This document shows, one piece after another, positions 35,187-45,306 of a DNA stretch of 64,000 bases; position 1 is the stretch's first letter; every line of letters starts with the position of its first letter. The stretch spans positions 868,001 to 932,000 of the forward strand of contig JAULSR010000005.1 of the NCBI GenBank assembly GCA_030512295.1, written 5' to 3'. Source of the stretch: Bombardia bombarda (lineage: Eukaryota > Ascomycota > Sordariomycetes > Sordariales > Lasiosphaeriaceae). Under the pieces are notes generated by a model, which had not been told where the DNA came from, ran no database searches, and saw only the letters and a list, made by a program, of their open reading frames with translations. Position numbers and translations under genes: made by a program.

Positions 35187-35531
35187 CAATTTTCTGCACA
35201 ATGAAGTCGACGGTAGGAAATTGAAAAGAAAGAAAAACGAATTAGTTGGAATCAGTACTATTACGCGGTAGGATTGCTGGAATTGATGCGGTTGTTCTCT
35301 AGTATTCCCTATGTGTACTTGTTGCGCTCTCATGAAACACGACCCGACAGGAGAGTTGATGGCTTGCTTGCTTCACCTATATGCAAGGTATTGATTCTAA
35401 TTCAGTCGGGCTTCTTTTTTTTGTCGTTCTGCCGCCGTGCACCCTCGGCCGTGTTGCTGGTGTTATTAATGAAATGAGGATATATGGGTATTCAGGGACC
35501 TGCCGTAGTAAAGTGGCTGTCTTAATCGTTA
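35187..35531. other. 3' flank of phosphate carrier up to the transposon
   Basis: 345 bp with no gene, ending at the TA (35530-35531) that borders the pogo/Fot1-type element. Confidence 0.6.
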
Positions 35532-35574
35532 AGACATCCGGACCCAGCGTTTGGATCACCCCCACGATTGGATT
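35532..35574. repeat. left terminal inverted repeat
   Basis: Pairs with 37370-37412. The inner 29 bases (from GGACCCAGCG) differ from the other end at only a few positions; the outer part is less similar. Confidence 0.85.
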
Positions 35575-35653
35575 GCAACCACATGCACCACACCACAACG
35601 AAGATAGCTAAAATCGTCATTTCTATATAGATTTACGTACAAAAAAAGGCCCG

Positions 35654-37279
35654 TCAATCCTCTGATGCATTATGCACCCTTTCTAGCCCAGCAACTGGCA
35701 GTCTTTCGGCTTCCTGAACAAGATTTCCGGGTGCAGTCGTCCGGGCCTGCCGCCTGCGCTTGGGGGGGTGCTCTGAGGCTTCCTGAGCCTGTATGATATC
35801 CTCAATGCGAGCAAAACGGCTGTTGGCACTCTCTTTTACCCTCTTACGTGTACGGGGTTTGAATGCCTCCATTTCCGTCTGTAGATGCCGGACCTGTGCC
35901 CTCAAACTAGCCAACTCCGCGTTCTTGTTATCTAGCGATTTACCTGCCTTGTCAAACAGGGTCCTGACAAGCCTGTCTGACTGTGACAACGAAGCCCTGG
36001 CTTCTTGTTGATGCTTTCGTAAATCCTGACTCTTCTGGGGAGTCCAGAAGCTCTCCCTGACTGGGCCCTGAGCCGGGGATGCCGGTAGTGGTGGTGTTCC
36101 CGGCAGGACTTCATCCTCCACAACAGCCTCGGGGTCATCGAGTATGCGGGCCGGGTCATAGGGCCAAATACCGGTATTTCTGAAGCCGTGGATCAGGTTC
36201 CGGGCCTGCATGCCCCGTTCAGATGCATCCTTATAGCAAATAAGAAAGTGTTGTTTGTTGACTGTGGCGGAGGCTGAGTAGTGAGTTAGGGCTTTGGTTG
36301 ACTGCCTGAAATAGTTCTTGAGAGTTGAAAAGACTGATCGATCGAGTGGCTGGGTTTTTTGGCTTATATGGGAAGGTAAATATAGTAATTCTACCTTGTT
36401 ATTGAAGCATTCATACTGAAAATCAGAGGTGGTGTGGCTTGAATGCTCGTCAAGAATAAGGAGGCGCCAATCCCCCTTGTTTTTCGGTGTTGTTGACGGT
36501 AAATAGATCTCTTTGAGCCACAGTAAACAGATCTTGGCATTTGACCACCCTGTAACTGAATAGTGGAATTTCCAACCGGGGAATTCAGTCTGAAGGTTGA
36601 ATCCAGGGGGGAACCACTGGCCCTGTAGAGAAGCCTCCGTAAAAATCACACAAGGAGGTAATCTACGGCCCTCAACGGTACCGCATTCGATAATAGAGGC
36701 CCAAGTTGTTGCATCAGATGCAGTAATATAAGTCTTCTTAGTCAAAGAGCATCCGATCACTCGCCCGGCCCAGGATTCAGGCTCTTGGAGGCCATGTTCA
36801 TCCATGTTGGCTATGTTGGCTGGCGATAGCTTCCTTTTGTCAAGTAAACAATGAAGTAAGCGAAAGAATTCCTCGTAAGCCTCACGGGTAGAACTGCGGG
36901 CTCTGGCCTGCTCTAGAGAGCTCGAATTCTTCATCTTGACGGCGGGTTGGCGGGCCAAAAATCGATCTAACCAACGGGCACCCAGGGGACGGAAATCGGC
37001 TCCTTCGGCTAGTATAGACTGAGCGAATCCTACCACCTGCTTCCGGCTCGGGGCCCGGCCTGTAGCTTCCTCGTTGAGGCACCACTCTACTAGGAAGCTT
37101 TCCTGCACTGGGGAGAGCCGTTGGGCCGATATTTTGGCCTGGTGGTTGTTGTGGCCGCCACGTAGTCGATACGAGAGGGTGGATTTTGGTATACTGTATT
37201 TGGCTGCAGCATCCTTTTGAAGCATTCCATTGTTGACATCGTCAATAGCCAACTGAATGAGGCTCTCACGAGCCGACAT
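35654..37279 (-). CDS. transposase, DD35D pogo/Fot1 type
   Basis: 541 residues from the ATG at 37279, almost exactly the length of Fot1 transposase; the frame stays open to an ATG at 37393, but that one lies inside the terminal repeat, so 37279 is preferred. N-terminal helix-turn-helix of the psq type (LIQLAIDDVNNGMLQKDAAA ... STLSYRLRG), then a CENP-B/Tc5-like DNA-binding domain (LSPVQESFLVEWCL ... WLDRFLARQP), then the DDE catalytic domain. The three acidic residues are D160 (NMDEHG), D277 (LILDEHSSH) and D313 (QPLDRSVF); exactly 35 residues separate the second and third. LDEHSSH replaces the more common LDGHxSH. The C-terminal tail has a leucine-rich coiled coil (LVRTLFDKAGKSLDNKNAEL) and a basic cluster (PPKRRRQA) that could be a nuclear localisation signal. 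There are no stops, frameshifts or missing catalytic residues. Confidence 0.95.
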   Translation of the reverse strand: MSARESLIQLAIDDVNNGMLQKDAAAKYSIPKSTLSYRLRGGHNNHQAKISAQRLSPVQESFLVEWCLNEEATGRAPSRKQVVGFAQSILAEGADFRPLGARWLDRFLARQPAVKMKNSSSLEQARARSSTREAYEEFFRLLHCLLDKRKLSPANIANMDEHGLQEPESWAGRVIGCSLTKKTYITASDATTWASIIECGTVEGRRLPPCVIFTEASLQGQWFPPGFNLQTEFPGWKFHYSVTGWSNAKICLLWLKEIYLPSTTPKNKGDWRLLILDEHSSHTTSDFQYECFNNKVELLYLPSHISQKTQPLDRSVFSTLKNYFRQSTKALTHYSASATVNKQHFLICYKDASERGMQARNLIHGFRNTGIWPYDPARILDDPEAVVEDEVLPGTPPLPASPAQGPVRESFWTPQKSQDLRKHQQEARASLSQSDRLVRTLFDKAGKSLDNKNAELASLRAQVRHLQTEMEAFKPRTRKRVKESANSRFARIEDIIQAQEASEHPPKRRRQARTTAPGNLVQEAERLPVAGLERVHNASED

Positions 37280-37369
37280 CCTCTCAAAATATGAAGCAAC
37301 TTGGACTAAAATTGATGAAGTTGTATTAAGTTGAACATCGTGGTGGTGGACTGGCGGTGTGGAAATTTG

Positions 37370-37412
37370 GATCCAACCGTGGGGGTGATCCAAGCGTTGG
37401 GCCCGAGCTTTC
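37370..37412. repeat. right terminal inverted repeat
   Basis: Inverted partner of 35532-35574; followed by the flanking TA at 37413-37414. Confidence 0.85.
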
Positions 37413-37414
37413 TA

Positions 37415-38162
37415 GGGCCGCAACAGAACAAGGTTACCTGAACATGGAGGCCGTCAATTACGCGGAACGAACCGCGCTTGCGTCGTTATTTATGCACAAA
37501 TTACGCGTATTTGCAATTGAAGCTGATGAAGTCGCTTTAAAGTCGCAGGGGCTGGGGTAGTTGGCGTGGACCTCGCCACCATTCGTCGTCATCGGTACAA
37601 CGACGTAACCTATTAACGACTTCAGATGAAACCAAGCTAAGTCAGCCAGGAGACATTGAGGGAGCTGAGTTTCTTCTGTATTTGTCGGTTTTATATATGG
37701 TTGATATATACTCGGATCGAAATAAAAATGGTCAAATTTTCCAATCAAGTGCACTGATTTATTTACTCATCCACCGTCTTCAGTTTGCTTGCCCGTTGCT
37801 CAGAGGGGCAGTGCAAGTGCAACAAGGAAGGCACGCATCACACATCGAAGCGACCCCTCCAACAACCCCTCTATTGTCTATGTCATTGGTCATTTACTTG
37901 ACCCGTCCGTTCTTTCCCTCTCTCTCATTGCCAAACCAACTAAACACGCAAACAACCTGCCTGTCTTGATATTTACTCTTAAGAGTGCACACAGGATGGA
38001 TACCTAGCTTCGTGTCCAAGAGATAAACCACTCCAACTCTTTTTGCCAGCCCGACATATTCTGGCAAAGACTATCAACCTCAATCACTACACTGGTCGTC
38101 ATTAATCAGAAGCCCTCTCTTCCTATATCATTCGTGATCCAACTGCTCTTACCTACTTCGCC
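37415..38162. other. upstream region of the glycosyltransferase gene
   Basis: No coding feature. It lies between the transposon and the ATG at 38163, so it carries that gene's promoter and leader. Confidence 0.5.
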
Positions 38163-41100
38163 ATGGCGGAAATGGACTGGAAGAGCCGTGCCGTCAAGAT
38201 GGCCGGCGAGCACGGAATGATGCCAGATCTCGGCGCCAACGAGGATGCGCCACCTGCCTACGGCGACCTCCATGATCAGATACAGTTCTCCCAGGCCGGC
38301 TTCAATGCCGGTGCAGAAGTTACAGGTGCGCTCTATCCCCACTCCTCGTACACTATTGCTGCAATAGAACCGATTTGCTCATTCGAAACCTAAGACGACG
38401 GCCGTGTAAACATCAACATCAGCCAAAAGAACTCGCGCCTGGCAGAACTCCTTGCGCCTACCTTCCGGAACCAGCTGCTCCCCGAGGTCAAGCTTCCGCA
38501 GGGGCCTCTGCCGCCGGCCTACATTCCGCCGAGCCTGGGCGGACAGCCTGGACAGACGCCACCGCCGCGCCTCAACGTGGTGATCCAGATCGTCGGATCG
38601 CGAGGCGATGTCCAGCCCTTCATCGCCCTCGGCCAGGTCCTGCGGGATACCTACGGCCACCGCGTCCGCGTGGCGACGCACGCCACCTTCCAGAAGTTTG
38701 TCGAGGAGAACGGGCTCGAGTTCTTCGCCATCGGCGGCGACCCGGCCGAGCTGATGGCCTTCATGGTCAAGAATCCGGGCCTGATGCCGGGCATCGACGC
38801 GCTCAAGAGCGGCGAGATCAAGAAGCGCAGGCAGGGCATCGAGGAGATCCTGCTCGGCTGCTGGCGCTCGTGCATCGAGGCTGGTAATGGCCTGGGTCCA
38901 CCGCCGCGCCAGCATCGCCCTGACGAGCCGGTCGATGAACGCGCGTTTGTCCTGCCGGCGGGGAATACCCATGATAGGCCGTTTGTTGCGGATGCGATCA
39001 TTGCGAATCCCCCGAGCTTCGCGCACATTCATATTGCGGAGAAGCTGGGAATTCCGCTTCATATCATGTTCACGTAAGTCTCACCCCAAAAGCGTAGGAG
39101 CTACTATGTCTAATGATGTTTACAGGATGCCCTGGTCCCCGACGAGGGCATTTGCTCACCCGCTCGCCAACATAGAGTCCACAAACACAGATGTCGTCAT
39201 GACTAACTACGTCTCATACACCCTGGTGGAGATGATGACTTGGCAAGGCCTCGGTGATGTGATCAACCGCTTCAGGATAAAAGTCCTCGACCTTGAACCC
39301 CTTTCTTTGATATGGGCACCGGGATTGCTCAACAGGCTACGGATACCGACGACGTACTGCTGGTCGCCCGCGCTGATACCAAAACCAGCCGATTGGGCGA
39401 GCGAGATTACCATCGCAGGTTTCTTTTTCCTTAATCTGGCGTCTTCATACACACCCGAACCGGATCTTGCGGCATTCTTGGCAGCTGGCCCTCCACCCGT
39501 GTACATTGGGTTCGGTTCTATTGTTGTGGATGATCCTAACGCCCTGACACGCATGATCTTTGAGGCCGTATCCATCACTGGAGTGAGAGCCCTGGTGTCC
39601 AAGGGATGGGGCGGGATAGGCGCCGACTCAGTCGGCCTTCCTGACGGCGTTTTTATGTTAGGCAACTGCCCGCATGACTGGCTCTTCAAGCACGTATCGG
39701 CCGTCGTGCACCATGGTGGCGCAGGAACCAGCGCGGCAGGCATTAAACTAGGGAAACCGACGGTCGTCGTCCCCTTCTTTGGTGATCAGCCTTTCTGGGG
39801 CGCCATGATTGCCAAGGCCGGTGCGGGTCCAGCCCCTATTCCATATAAGAAGATGACTGCCCAAAATCTAGCAGCGGCTATCCAAGAAGCTCTGAAGCCC
39901 GAAACTCAGACCCGGGCACAAGAGCTAGGCGCAAGTATCAGGGAAGAACAGGGCGCTGATGTGGGAGGCAAGAGCTTCCATGAGTTTTTGAACACAGACA
40001 GCATGCGATGCTCGCTGGCTCCTAGTCGTGTTGCAGTATGGCGCGTCAGGAGGGCCAAGACGAGACTGAGTGCGCTTGCTGGTGCGGTTCTAGTCAAGCA
40101 GGGCGTGTTGAAATACTCGGATCTTAAACTGTAAGAGACTGCTACCAAACCAGTCCGTGATTCAATAACTGGCTGATTACTGACAACCTTTCATAGATAC
40201 CGGCCTACAGAGCACAATACTGAAGACCAACCGTGGGATCCCATATCGGCCTGTACATCGGCTTTGGTTGGAGATATCGGCAACATGGCTATGGCAGTGG
40301 GTGATTTCCCACGGGAGCTGTTTGGCGCCGGGAAGAAGAAGAGGACTCCTACCGGTGGTACGGACTCTCCGGCTCCGGAGACACCGTCAGCTAAGGACGG
40401 AGCCCCGTCCTCGATACTATCGCTAGGCACTCAGTCTACTGCAGCTGGCCAGTCATCAACTTCTTTGCAATCCACGACTGGCAGCACCCTGGAACGCTCA
40501 TCGACATCTACATCAGCATCGGCGAGGCCACCTGTTCAGCAGACTAATAGTCAGTCAAGAGGCCAGGGTGCTCCACCGCCACCAACCCCGATCAATATGG
40601 AGACGGCGATTGGGGCAGGCAAGGGCGTTAGTCGCGTGGTAGAAACGGGAATGAAGATGCCCATGAATTTCTGTCTCGGTCTCGCGCGGGGGTTCCGCAA
40701 CGCTCCGAAGCTATACAACGACGATACTGTACGGCCCACCGAAAAGGTGACAGACTTTGCCAGCGGGCTCAAGATGGCTGGCAAAGAGTTTGGGCTCGGC
40801 TTCTTTGATGGTGTTTCCGGGCTCGTCACCCAACCTGTACGGGGTGCCGAGAAGGAGGGTGCCGCGGGGCTTCTCAAGGGCATCGGCAAGGGCATCGGTG
40901 GTCTGGTGCTCAAGCCGGCCGCGGGCATTTGGTCGATTCCCGCTTACACGATGCAGGGTGTGCATGCCGAGGTTCGCAACTTGTTTAGCAGGAGTTCAAC
41001 CAATGACATCATTACGGCGCGGGCGCTGCAGGGCAAGGAGGACCTGGAGTCGTCGACGGTTGAGGAGCAAAAGGATATTCTGATGCGGTGGCAGGCTAGA

Positions 41101-42156
41101 AATGGAGAGTTGAAGGGGTTTTATAACTTGAAGCAGAAGGAGGCTGAACAGCAGCAGCAGCAGCAGCAGCAGCCGGTGCCAGCGGAGCGTAGCACAAGTT
41201 TTGCGTCTTCTAAAGATTTCGGAGACGACCCGCCGCCGAAGACGGGCTGGATTCACACGAGGAATATGTCGATTGACGAGAGGAGAAAACTACATGAGCA
41301 AAAGGACGAGTGGAAGAAGCGCCAGGATGCTCGTGCGGCCAACCAGCCTTCGCCAGCGTCGGTCGTTATGCCAAGCGGACCGACTGGTATGCCGCCGTCG
41401 GCATTAGAGGATGAACAGTTCGAGCAGGCCATCCGTGTATCGGTTCAACAGACTTCCCGCGGCGATAGGGAAGAGGACGCGCTCATCGAGGCAAATATTC
41501 GAGCGAGTGTGAAGGAGATGCGAAGAATTGCTGAGCTGGAGAAAGAACGGGAGCAGCAGCAGCAGCAGCAGCAGCAGCAATTTGGTCGTGGTGACTGGAA
41601 GGGGGCACTGCCCCCACCGCCACCGCTACTGCCAAGATCTTCGTCTTCAACAAGTGTGCAACCAACGGTACTTGATCCGGGCAATGACCTGGAGGATATG
41701 TCGAATGTGTCTGACGAGGAGTACCAGGCTCTGATTGCGGAGGCTGTGAAGAGGAGCTTGATTCAGAAGCAACAGCAATCAGGTGTTGCTGCTGGTGAAT
41801 ATGGTGCCTCTGCTCCTACTGGCGGTAGTGCTACAAACGTTGATGAGGATGAGGAGCAGCTGCGACGGGCAATGGAGGAATCTGAGCGCGCGCACCGAGA
41901 TGAGCAGCAGCGCCAGCGTACAGAGGAGGATGTCGTCATGGAATACGTGATGAGGCAAAGCCTGGCGGAGGAGGAATACCGTCGTAAGTCTAGGGAGGCT
42001 GCTGTTGCGGGAAAGGAGAAGGGTAAAGGGGTAGGGACTGAGGGAGATGAGGAGGAGGTTGATGAGGACCTTAGACGGGCGTTGGAGGAGAGTATGAAGG
42101 TGGGAGGGGGCAGAGGTGGGGATGCTGCTCATGGGGCTGGACCTTCAGGTCGATGA
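38163..42156 (+). CDS. sterol-glucosyltransferase-like protein with VPS13-like segment and UIM motifs
   Basis: Exons 38163-38325, 38395-39073, 39126-40130, 40197-42156; 1268 residues, frame intact. Residues from about 116: family GT28 N-terminal fold (NVVIQIVGSRGDVQPFIALG), then the UDP-sugar site with VYIGFGSIV, PHDWLF and VHHGGAGTSAAGIKLGKPT (about 475-490). This is the arrangement of sterol 3-beta-glucosyltransferases (Atg26/UGT51), but without the PH/GRAM domains of Atg26. From about 810 a Gly/Val amphipathic segment (FFDGVSGLVTQPVRGAEKEG ... GIGKGIGGLVLKPAAGI) resembles the C-terminal lipid-interacting region of VPS13. Residues about 1018-1255 carry six stretches fitting or nearly fitting the ubiquitin-interacting motif, best in QFEQAIRVS, LIAEAVKRS, LRRAMEES and LRRALEES; those near 1041 and 1194 are degenerate. 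Two polyglutamine tracts lie between. Likely role: membrane-lipid glucosylation tied to ubiquitin-marked membranes; the link is inference. Confidence 0.88.
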
Positions 42157-43053
42157 TGCATTTGATCTGGCAATCTGTGGTTAGGAAGGACATAGGATGT
42201 TTGTGTTCGGAGGATTTATGTTAGACGGTGTGGGGGGAGATGAATAGGACAGAGCAGAACAAAGTAGCGATGATACCCCTTACCCCTTTTCAGGGCTCGC
42301 CAATGTTTTGGTTTGTTTCATTGTGTGAAGTTTTTTTTTTTTTTTTTGCTTGCGGTATACCGACTGGAGTGCATTATTGAGGCTGAAGACGTTGATTGAA
42401 GAAGCATCCGGGTCGTGGAGTTTATGGAAGCTTAATTCCACTAAAACCGACATGGCCTCATAACGTGTCTCTAGAAGAATCCATGCCCGCCGGCCGCGCT
42501 GGTAACGCCGGCCGGTACGGCGGCAGGTGTCCGGCCGACGGGATAGTATGTTAAGCCGGCTGTATCTGTAAGTTTCATCGGAGGGGATATTTAGTGCATG
42601 TGATTGGCCGCTGCGCATGAAACGGGGATGCATCTCATCATGATCTCATGCTGACCACGCTGCCATCACCGAATGCGAGGCCTAAGTCCAGCGTAAACCT
42701 TAACTGCAAGAGTTTGGAAAATGATTGGAGCTGGGATTCTTTTCAGGTGGGGGAGAGGGGGAAATGAGGATGCAACTGCAGCAGCTAGGCGAGGCCAGAG
42801 GCGCAAGAGGCGCAAGAGGTAGTGTGAAAGACTGATGAAGGAAGGGGTAGGATTTATATAGGCAAGCATTTTGACGGCGAACAAACCTTCATCGTCATAC
42901 TTTGACTTTTCCTTTCCCCTTCTCTAACTACTAGTTCTTTATTCCATCCCAACTGCTTCCTCAAAAGTAAGTTTGTCCGTATTCGTCAGCTTCATTTTGT
43001 CTTTAATCACATCCAAATTCCTACTCGGCATTTCACGTAATCCAGATATCAGA
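42157..43053. other. intergenic region with poly-T tract
   Basis: No gene. It contains T17 at 42331-42347. At the right end a likely 5' untranslated intron runs 42967-43045 (GTAAGT ... CCAG) just before the ATG at 43054. Confidence 0.5.
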
Positions 43054-44184
43054 ATGGCGCCGTCACCACCATCACAAACACAAGAGGACGAGCAAAAGCC
43101 CACCGTCCTCGTCCTCGGCGGCACCGGCACAGTCGGCAGCCGCATCGCACAGCAACTCTCGGCCATATCTCACCCCTATCTCGTCGCCTCTCGTCGTCAG
43201 GGAAACAGCAGCAGCAGTCCCAAGACCGGTGGTACTATACCCGACGACAACATGGTCACATTCGACTGGCTCGACCGCTCCACCTGGAACAACCCGTTCA
43301 CCGCAGCGCGCAACAAGGGCTCAAAGATCGGATCCATCTACCTGATCGCGCCGCCCGGCGTGCTCGACGCGGCGTCGGTCATGATGGGGTTTGTCGACTT
43401 TGCGCGGCAGCACGAGAATGGAGGAGCCAGGCGGTTTGTGCTGCAGAGCGCGTCGGCCATCGAGTCGGGCGGGCCGGCGATGGGGATGGTGCATGCGTAT
43501 CTGAGGGAGCTGGGGCAGAGGGGGGAGGTGGAGTGGGCTGTTTTGAGGCCGACTTGGTTTCAGCGTGAGTTCTCTTTCAAGTACTCTCAACTTGGATGGA
43601 AGGGTGAGTAATTGAGTGATGCTGATATATCTGGGGGGGGGTGGGGGGGTGTGGTATAGAAAACTTTGCCGAGCAAGCAACGCACGTCCAGTCGATCAAG
43701 GACGAGTGCAGGGTGTACTCGGCCACGAGCGACGGCAAGATCCCCTGGGTCTCGGCCGACGATATCGCGGCTGTCGCGGTGCAGACGCTGACGAGGGCGG
43801 AACCGCCGAATACTGAGTATCTCGTTTTGGGGCCGGAGTTGCTGTCTTTTCAGAATGTGAGTATTCTACTGACTTTCTCTCTATGTTTCTGGTGTAATGG
43901 TTACTGATCATGGCTTTTTAAATATGGTTTAGATCGCCGACACTCTTAGCGACGTGCTAGGAAAGAGGATATTACACATCGACCTCACCAGCGACGACCT
44001 GGAGAGGCGCCATCAGTCGTTTGGCATACCCGAGGACTACTCCAAGATGATGAGCGTCTTGGACACGGCGATAAAGCACGGCATGGAAAATCGGACGAAT
44101 GATGTGGTGCAGACCATCACGGGGGCTGAGCCGAGGCCGTTTCGCGAGTTTGCAGAGGCGGCCAAGGAGATATGGGCGGCTTGA
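43054..44184 (+). CDS. EasG/FgaFS-like NAD(P)-dependent reductase (NmrA fold)
   Basis: Exons 43054-43564, 43660-43856, 43933-44184; 319 residues. VLVLGGTGTVGSRIAQQL is a Rossmann GxxGxxG motif; IYLIAPPGV, RRFVLQSASAIESGGPAMG, VEWAVLRPTWFQQNFAEQ, YSATSDGKIPWVSADDIAAVAV and EYLVLGPELL all follow the pattern of the ergot-alkaloid reductase family (EasG agroclavine dehydrogenase, FgaFS festuclavine synthase). Members also occur in fungi without ergot alkaloids. No dimethylallyltryptophan synthase, easC/D/E-like gene or other cluster member is in the window, so I would not assign an ergot step. The frame is open upstream to an ATG at 42973, but the GTAAGT at 42967 and acceptor at 43045 suggest that stretch is a leader intron. 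Confidence 0.85.
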
Positions 44185-45306
44185 GTCTCTTGAATATGCT
44201 AGCAGGAAGAAATGGGACGATGTTCTTCCCGTTGATTCGGACCTGAATCCTGACAAGATTCGATCTGATCTCAGATCCACAACACCAACTGCCGATTCAA
44301 TCATGTACTTATTCTTCGGAATATTTGCCTCAAGCCTTTTGAAAACCCAGCAATGCATAGATCGTCATAAAAGCATCACTATACGCGCGGGATTCCATGA
44401 CTGTTTTGTTTTCCGCCAATACCCGTCTTGCCGTGTATCCGCCCGCTTCCCTCCCGCCCCCGCACTGAAGACGTAAGCCTCAATGTATCAATATAGTATG
44501 CGGATCTTCTCGAAGGAATCTTGATATGAAAGGGCCCGACCACGCGCCGTCTGTGTTGACCTTGATCAGAGCTCGGGAGTTGCGAAAGAGCAAAGTTGTA
44601 TTTCATGGGAGCTGCCGCCGGCCTCACCGAGCCCGTTTGCTCAACAGGCTTTAACCAAAATACATGAGATGACAATGTAGACAAATTCGGAATAACATTC
44701 ATGGCAAGAGTGATAGAGTCAATACCTGCCGGCGCATACGCCTATGCTTAATTGGGAACGATACACAAAGCTGCGCATAGACAAACTTTACTTGTTGATG
44801 CTGCGTGTGTTCGTGAGGTCTTGTTTGATATGCGACAAGCCTGGGTCCGCATACCAAATCCTTTTCCGTTCCCATCCAGGATAACGACTGGCCACACTGA
44901 TATTCGTACACGCCAAGATATAACTCGTTCCAAATAGAAGAAAAAAAGAAAATTTCAGTGTAAAAGGAGCACCCAAACTTTTCTTTCCTGTTCACACCAT
45001 CATATGCTGCTGCTATAACAAAAGAAAAAGACATCGTTTAGATACGTGTGACCCATGTGGTGATAAATGTTAGTAGAATGAGAATATGCGCGCCACCAAT
45101 ATTTTCCCACAGACCAGAAATGCAGATGGACAAGTTCATAAAAGGAATTTGAGAAAAGGAAGACAAATGAAAAAGCTACGAAATAAGGATGCAAACTTCC
45201 CCGGCCGCCCTGCCCCCCAAGAGCCCAACAAATGAAAGCGCGCAAATCATCATTTCCCAACACCTGATATCTACGACAATGAAAACCCACACTCTTAACA
45301 TCATCC
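44185..45306. other. convergent intergenic region
   Basis: 3' flanks of the reductase gene and of the large minus-strand gene. No recognisable coding sequence or repeat. Confidence 0.55.

Larger units (their letters stand above)
35532..37412 (-). mobile_element. pogo/Fot1-type DNA transposon, apparently complete
   Basis: 1,881 bp element of the Tc1/mariner superfamily, pogo/Fot1 lineage. It has inverted terminal repeats of about 43 bp (35532-35574 and 37370-37412) sharing the core TTGGATCACCCCCACG, and is bounded on each side by TA (35530-35531 and 37413-37414), the expected target-site duplication. Inside is one uninterrupted transposase gene on the minus strand. The outermost 14 bp of the two repeats differ mainly by transitions, so the ends are not identical. 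The element sits between the phosphate carrier and the glycosyltransferase and interrupts neither coding region. Confidence 0.9.

Noticed and set aside
34242..35333. 363-residue minus-strand open frame opposite the phosphate carrier
   Set aside because: Antisense shadow of the carrier exons, with no recognisable domain.
37280..37393. upstream start of the transposase at 37393
   Set aside because: It lies within the terminal inverted repeat, and the ATG at 37279 gives the usual Fot1-type length and begins just before the helix-turn-helix.
43054..44184. possible ergot-alkaloid gene cluster
   Set aside because: Only the EasG-like reductase is present; none of the neighbouring genes belongs to that pathway.
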